Shown piece by piece: positions 4,601 to 7,936 of a stretch of 7,936 nucleotides of DNA (its first letter is position 1; every line of letters begins with the position of its first letter). The notes under the pieces were generated by a model. The model was given only the letters and a program-made list of their open reading frames with translations. It searched no databases and was not told where the DNA came from. This stretch comes from CAZUTK01 sp964623265. Lineage in GTDB: Bacteria; Electryoneota; B3-LCP. The position numbers and the translations under genes were made by a program. Location of the stretch: assembly GCA_964623265.1 (NCBI GenBank), contig CAZUTK010000092.1, positions 1 through 7,936 of the forward strand, in the 5' to 3' direction.

Positions 4601-7567
4601 CTACTTGAGTACCGCCATTTTCCCCACGAATGAAGACTTCCCCCCGCGATTCAATCCAGTCGCTTCCACTTTGTAGAAATACAGACCGGAAGGCAGGAAT
4701 GTAGCATCCAGAAGGATTCGGTTCCGTCCGGAATTCAACATCCCGGAGAATACGTCGGTGGCTTTTTTGCCGGTCAGGTTGTACAGCGTCACCTTGATTT
4801 GCGACGGCTGCGGCAGGGTGATCGGGATAGCGGCCCGGGCATTGCAGGGGTTGGGGTAGCTCTGGCCGACTTCAAAGACCTGGGGGAGAGGATCGTCTTC
4901 TCGCGGATTCACGCCGGGGGTACCCGTAAACCACGCCATCAGCGGACCCAGCAACGCTTCGGGATCGTCGAAATTCGGGTTGCCGCGTTGGATGTCTTCG
5001 ATGCCGAAGCCCAGCACGCAGGACTTGTAAGCGCCGTCGTATTTGACCGCTCCGCCGGAACCGATGTTGAACCAGGTCAGGAGTCTGCCGGATCCATCGG
5101 ATCCGTCGGGTTCGACCACATCCTGGTTGAAGCCGTCTCCGCAGATGAAGAACGAGGTGCCTTCCACGAGCGGGTCGGCGCCGTTCAGCAGCGAGATAGG
5201 GGTGGTGCCTTGCGCTCGGGCGTGCAGAGTATTTTGAAAGAAGGCGGTCGCCGCGAGATCCGGCACGACGCCTCTGCCGGAGAGCAGCAGGGCGCCGCCG
5301 GCGTTCAGATACGCCTGCAGGAGCGTCTGATCGGCGGGAGTCAAGGTGTTGGTGGTCTGTCTGCCGCAGGACCAGATCACGCCGAAGTAATCGCCGAGCG
5401 GCGGCAGACTATCCGGCGCGGTGTATTCGACGGTTCTGACTACGCGGCGGATCCCGTTCAACGCTTGCAGAATCATCTCTTCGTAGTTCTGTCCGCCGTC
5501 GTCATCCACCAGCAGGAGTTCGGGCGCACCCACCGGCAGATAGAGCCAGAGCGTCGCGACGGAGGAACCGCTCGCCGCTTCCCGGATTTCCAGGCTCAGT
5601 TCGACCCAGCGGGAGGAGCTGCCGGCAGCGTTCTGGACCTGAAAGGGATCGCCGGTGAAGTCGAATTGTCCGTAGAATGGGAGTGCGGGGATGGGGCGGA
5701 TTCCATCCAGCACGATCAACTGAGCGTCCATGCTGGTCAACTCCGCCGTCAGGGCGGGCGTCGGCAAGCCGGAGTTCAGGAGGCGCAGAGTCAGATCACC
5801 GTTTTCGCCGGGATCCAGGAATCCATCCCCGCCCTGATCGAGGATCCGGGGGTCCGCGGCTTCCAGTTCGGGTCCGGTCAGGTCGTCGCGGCGGATCTTA
5901 AAGCCTAAGATATGGTTCAAGGGATCGAGTTGGACGAGGTCGGGTTGCACGGCGAGCGTCCACTGCAGCTGTTGCGTCGGCGCAGCCTCAAGGGTGAAGG
6001 GGAGGATGAGCGTATCCTCCGAACTGAAGACGTAGAGATCGGCTTTCGATTTGAATCGGGGCATCCGGTCGTTCTGCACTTGAGCAACGGACAAAGTGAG
6101 CAGATACTCGTCTTCTTGAGGTTCGCAGGTTGTCAGATATTCGAAGCTCGGGTATCCCGCCTGGTAAACCCACTGGTCGAAGAACCAGCCGTAATCTTCG
6201 CCGGTCACCTGTTGGACGGCGGCGGCGAGATCTTCTGTAGTGGCGTTGCCGTAGGCGAAGGAGGCGAAGTAGTCCTGCAGGATTTGGAAGAACGCGTCAT
6301 CCCCGACGTGGTAGCGCAGCATATCCAGCACGCAGGCGCCTTTTTCATAGGTCAGCTGCGACCAGATGATGTTCCAGGGGGGATCGTACATTGGGTGAGG
6401 GTCGAGAGTGTTTTCCCAACCGAGATACGCCTGCTGGTCGGCGAGGATGGACTGACGATAGGCGGAGACACCGTTCAAATGCTGCGCCCAGAGCGCTTCG
6501 GCGTAGGTCGCGAAGCCTTCGGAGAGCCACATTTCGGGCCAGTCCAGATATCCCGCCGCGTCTCCGAACCACATATGCGCGAGTTCATGGGAGAAGAGGC
6601 TCTCGTACTGCCCTGTTCCGGTGATCAATTGGCTTCCCAGAGTGACTATCGTCTGGTTCTCCATCGCGCCGCCGCCGGAGCCGAAAACCGGCGCTTCCGC
6701 GTAGCCGAACGTATCGAAGGGGTATTGGCCGAAGAATTCCGAGAACGTCTGGATCATTTCGGGGACTCGCTGCAGATCCATTTGCGCCGCCGCTAGATGC
6801 TGGGGATAGACGTAATGTTTCACGGCGACCGACCCCGCATTCTGTTCGAAGGCGGCGTAGTTGGAAGCGCAGAAGCTGACCAGATAAGTGGCGATGGGGT
6901 AATTCATAAAATAGGTCCACTGCGTCCATTGTCCAACGGGGACGACGCTTTCCAGGTTGCCGTTGGCTACGACGGTGAAGGATGAAGGGAAAGTAAGCCT
7001 CTGGCGCAGGGTGGCTTTATCCCAGGGTTCGTCCCAACAGGGCATCCAGTTGCGCAAGCCGCGCGGATCCGCTTGAGTATAAATCATCGTGGGAGACGGG
7101 TAAAAGATGCCCACACCGCCGAGGAGGTTTCCCGTCCGGATCGGCACGCCGCTGTAGTGCAGATCGAGGAAAAGGTGTTCGCCGGGTTGGTGCGGCGCAG
7201 GCAGCGCAACGAATAGCAGGCAGTCCACCCGCGTCCACGAGCAGGGGACGGAGTTCAGCTGCGCACCGGTTACTTCCAATCCCACCAGATGCAGCGTCAC
7301 GGTGTCCAAATTCGCTTCCATCGGCGTGAATTCGATGCGCAGGTCGCCGCTGATGAAGAGGGAGTCGGGCACGGCGATCGGAGTCACGGTCAGGTTGAGA
7401 TCATAATGCAGAGCATTCCAAGTGTGGGTTGAATCGGCGTCGGCGCTCAGTTCCTGCGGCGGAATGGGGTGGTGAAATATCGAAGCAGGGGGGGCTGAAA
7501 GGAGGACGCCCGGAATCCACAAGATCCACATACAGACCGCGGGAAAAATTTTCATCCGATGTTTCAT
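4601..7567 (-). CDS. Secreted M1-family metallopeptidase with GATase-like and type IX sorting domains
   Basis: A 988-residue exported zinc peptidase related to aminopeptidase N. Residues 1-28 form a signal peptide (basic KHRMK, hydrophobic core, likely cleavage near 'LLSAPPA'). The M1 N-terminal beta domain spans about 45-235. The catalytic domain has the exopeptidase motif 'GGGAMENQ' (298-305), zinc site HELAH (327-331) with the third ligand E350 in 'WLSEGFA' (HEXXH-X18-E exactly), and the probable transition-state Tyr407 in 'TYEKGA'. Residues 566-680 look like an Ig/CARDB-like beta domain containing 'GGDGFLDPGENGDL'. Residues 682-882 begin 'ELLLVDDDGGQNYEE' and include 'LQAYLNAGGALLLSGRG', resembling a glutamine-amidotransferase-like fold. 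Residues 898-988 ('SYPNPCN', 'VTLYNLTGKK', 'LPSGLYFYKVEA') form a type IX secretion sorting domain. It is therefore probably exported through the outer membrane and released or anchored at the surface. It starts 3 bases after the upstream gene's stop. Confidence 0.94.
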   Translation of the reverse strand: MKHRMKIFPAVCMWILWIPGVLLSAPPASIFHHPIPPQELSADADSTHTWNALHYDLNLTVTPIAVPDSLFISGDLRIEFTPMEANLDTVTLHLVGLEVTGAQLNSVPCSWTRVDCLLFVALPAPHQPGEHLFLDLHYSGVPIRTGNLLGGVGIFYPSPTMIYTQADPRGLRNWMPCWDEPWDKATLRQRLTFPSSFTVVANGNLESVVPVGQWTQWTYFMNYPIATYLVSFCASNYAAFEQNAGSVAVKHYVYPQHLAAAQMDLQRVPEMIQTFSEFFGQYPFDTFGYAEAPVFGSGGGAMENQTIVTLGSQLITGTGQYESLFSHELAHMWFGDAAGYLDWPEMWLSEGFATYAEALWAQHLNGVSAYRQSILADQQAYLGWENTLDPHPMYDPPWNIIWSQLTYEKGACVLDMLRYHVGDDAFFQILQDYFASFAYGNATTEDLAAAVQQVTGEDYGWFFDQWVYQAGYPSFEYLTTCEPQEDEYLLTLSVAQVQNDRMPRFKSKADLYVFSSEDTLILPFTLEAAPTQQLQWTLAVQPDLVQLDPLNHILGFKIRRDDLTGPELEAADPRILDQGGDGFLDPGENGDLTLRLLNSGLPTPALTAELTSMDAQLIVLDGIRPIPALPFYGQFDFTGDPFQVQNAAGSSSRWVELSLEIREAASGSSVATLWLYLPVGAPELLLVDDDGGQNYEEMILQALNGIRRVVRTVEYTAPDSLPPLGDYFGVIWSCGRQTTNTLTPADQTLLQAYLNAGGALLLSGRGVVPDLAATAFFQNTLHARAQGTTPISLLNGADPLVEGTSFFICGDGFNQDVVEPDGSDGSGRLLTWFNIGSGGAVKYDGAYKSCVLGFGIEDIQRGNPNFDDPEALLGPLMAWFTGTPGVNPREDDPLPQVFEVGQSYPNPCNARAAIPITLPQPSQIKVTLYNLTGKKATDVFSGMLNSGRNRILLDATFLPSGLYFYKVEATGLNRGGKSSFVGKMAVLK

Positions 7568-7570
7568 TCG

Positions 7571-7936
7571 TTACTCCTTTTCACCTGCGAGGATTCGGCG
7601 TAAATCATCCAGCGCATCGGCGCAAGCTTCTTCGTCTGCGGCATTTGGAATCCAGATCAGAAAGTCGCCTATTGCTTCGATTCCTGTCGCCGTATGATTC
7701 TTCAGGCTTGCCAGTCCGCGCTTCTCCGTTAGAACGAAATTTTGCACATCCGCTGTGATTTTCGACCAGATCCGGTGAAATTTGCGCTCGGTATCTTCTT
7801 CATCGGCGAAGCGAAGGATGAGAGCGGGGAATTTTTTAAGCAGCGAATCCGATCGGATCCAGACGGCTCCCTGATCGCGGACAAACGGAACTTCCCGCGG
7901 CGCGGCGGCACCGGCGATCTGCCGCAAGGCGATTTC
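7571..7936 (-). CDS. Unrecognised protein, C-terminal part (runs off the right edge)
   Basis: The minus-strand frame is open from the window edge (7936) to TAA at 7573-7571, giving about 121 residues. The TTG at 7927 is probably internal, so the start lies outside the window. I do not recognise the family. The visible part looks soluble and alpha/beta, with no membrane segment: an early 'VWIRSDSLLKKFPALILRFA', a charged 'DEEDTERKFHRIWSKI' helix, and an acidic C-terminal helix 'DEEACADALDDLRRILAGEKE'. G+C content and codon use match the host-like genes. It ends three bases before the secreted M1 peptidase and its end contains that gene's ribosome binding site, so the two are probably in one operon; this is the only hint at its role. 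The phasing and clean coupling support a real gene. Confidence 0.7.
   Translation of the reverse strand, partial: EIALRQIAGAAAPREVPFVRDQGAVWIRSDSLLKKFPALILRFADEEDTERKFHRIWSKITADVQNFVLTEKRGLASLKNHTATGIEAIGDFLIWIPNAADEEACADALDDLRRILAGEKE
7574..7581 (-). promoter_or_regulatory. Ribosome binding site of the M1 peptidase gene, inside the end of the upstream gene
   Basis: On the minus strand AAAAGGAG (7581-7574) ends six bases before the ATG at 7567. It overlaps the last codons and stop (TAA, 7573-7571) of the upstream gene, so the two are probably translated from one transcript and may be coupled. It supports the ATG at 7567 as the start. Confidence 0.75.

Noticed and set aside
4510..4608. A 32-codon reading frame starting with an ATG that overlaps the alr stop (ATGAGTGA)
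   Set aside because: No good ribosome binding site precedes it, it runs into the 3' end of the convergent peptidase gene, and the peptide has no recognisable features. Overlap with the alr stop is probably chance.
4799..6796. Two long plus-strand open frames (4799-5908 and 5912-6796) opposite the M1 peptidase
   Set aside because: They lie opposite the peptidase's intact coding frame and show no domain motifs; long antisense frames are expected in G+C-rich genes.

Overview
The window reads as a stretch of chromosome from a G+C-rich, Gram-negative bacterium, probably an uncultured member of the FCB group (Fibrobacteres-Chlorobi-Bacteroidetes and related candidate phyla). The main clue is the large secreted M1 peptidase, which ends in a type IX secretion (Por) style sorting domain with the 'SYPNPCN' signature. 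It also carries a glutamine-amidotransferase-like accessory domain of the sort common in those phyla. The phylum placement is inference: no rRNA is present, and the housekeeping genes were not compared with any database.

Layout. Positions 1-236 (+) hold the 3' end of a SIMPL-domain (DUF541/YggE-like) protein. Positions 289-1399 (+) hold prfB (peptide chain release factor 2) in two overlapping frames, joined by a classical +1 programmed frameshift at an in-frame UGA. Positions 1456-3198 (+) hold a two-gene restriction-modification cassette: an SPPY-type (N4-cytosine or related) DNA methyltransferase followed 18 bases later by a MvaI/BcnI-family (MutH-like) restriction endonuclease. Positions 3333-4517 (+) hold alanine racemase (alr). 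The minus strand converges on alr: 7571-7936 (-) is the 3' part of an unrecognised gene, and 4601-7567 (-) is the M1 metallopeptidase, starting three bases after that gene's stop.

How the parts relate. prfB, alr and the flanking genes have G+C-rich codon use (two rows counted by hand, 1081-1140 and 3781-3840, are close to 70 % G+C). The cassette is much more A+T-rich (rows 1441-1500 and 2941-3000 are about 35 % and 25 %). The composition changes sharply just after the prfB stop and again just after the endonuclease stop. This suggests that a foreign restriction-modification cassette was inserted between two housekeeping genes without damaging the 3' end of prfB. The methyltransferase and endonuclease should act together as a defence system. 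By family membership the target is probably a CCNGG-like site (MvaI cuts CCWGG, BcnI cuts CCSGG), but the real specificity cannot be read from sequence alone.

The most interesting points are the low-G+C cassette, an asparagine where MvaI has its first catalytic aspartate, the order of motifs in the methyltransferase, the autoregulatory prfB frameshift, and the multidomain secreted peptidase coupled to an unknown upstream gene. I see no tRNA, rRNA, CRISPR array, transposase, integrase or convincing Rho-independent terminator.
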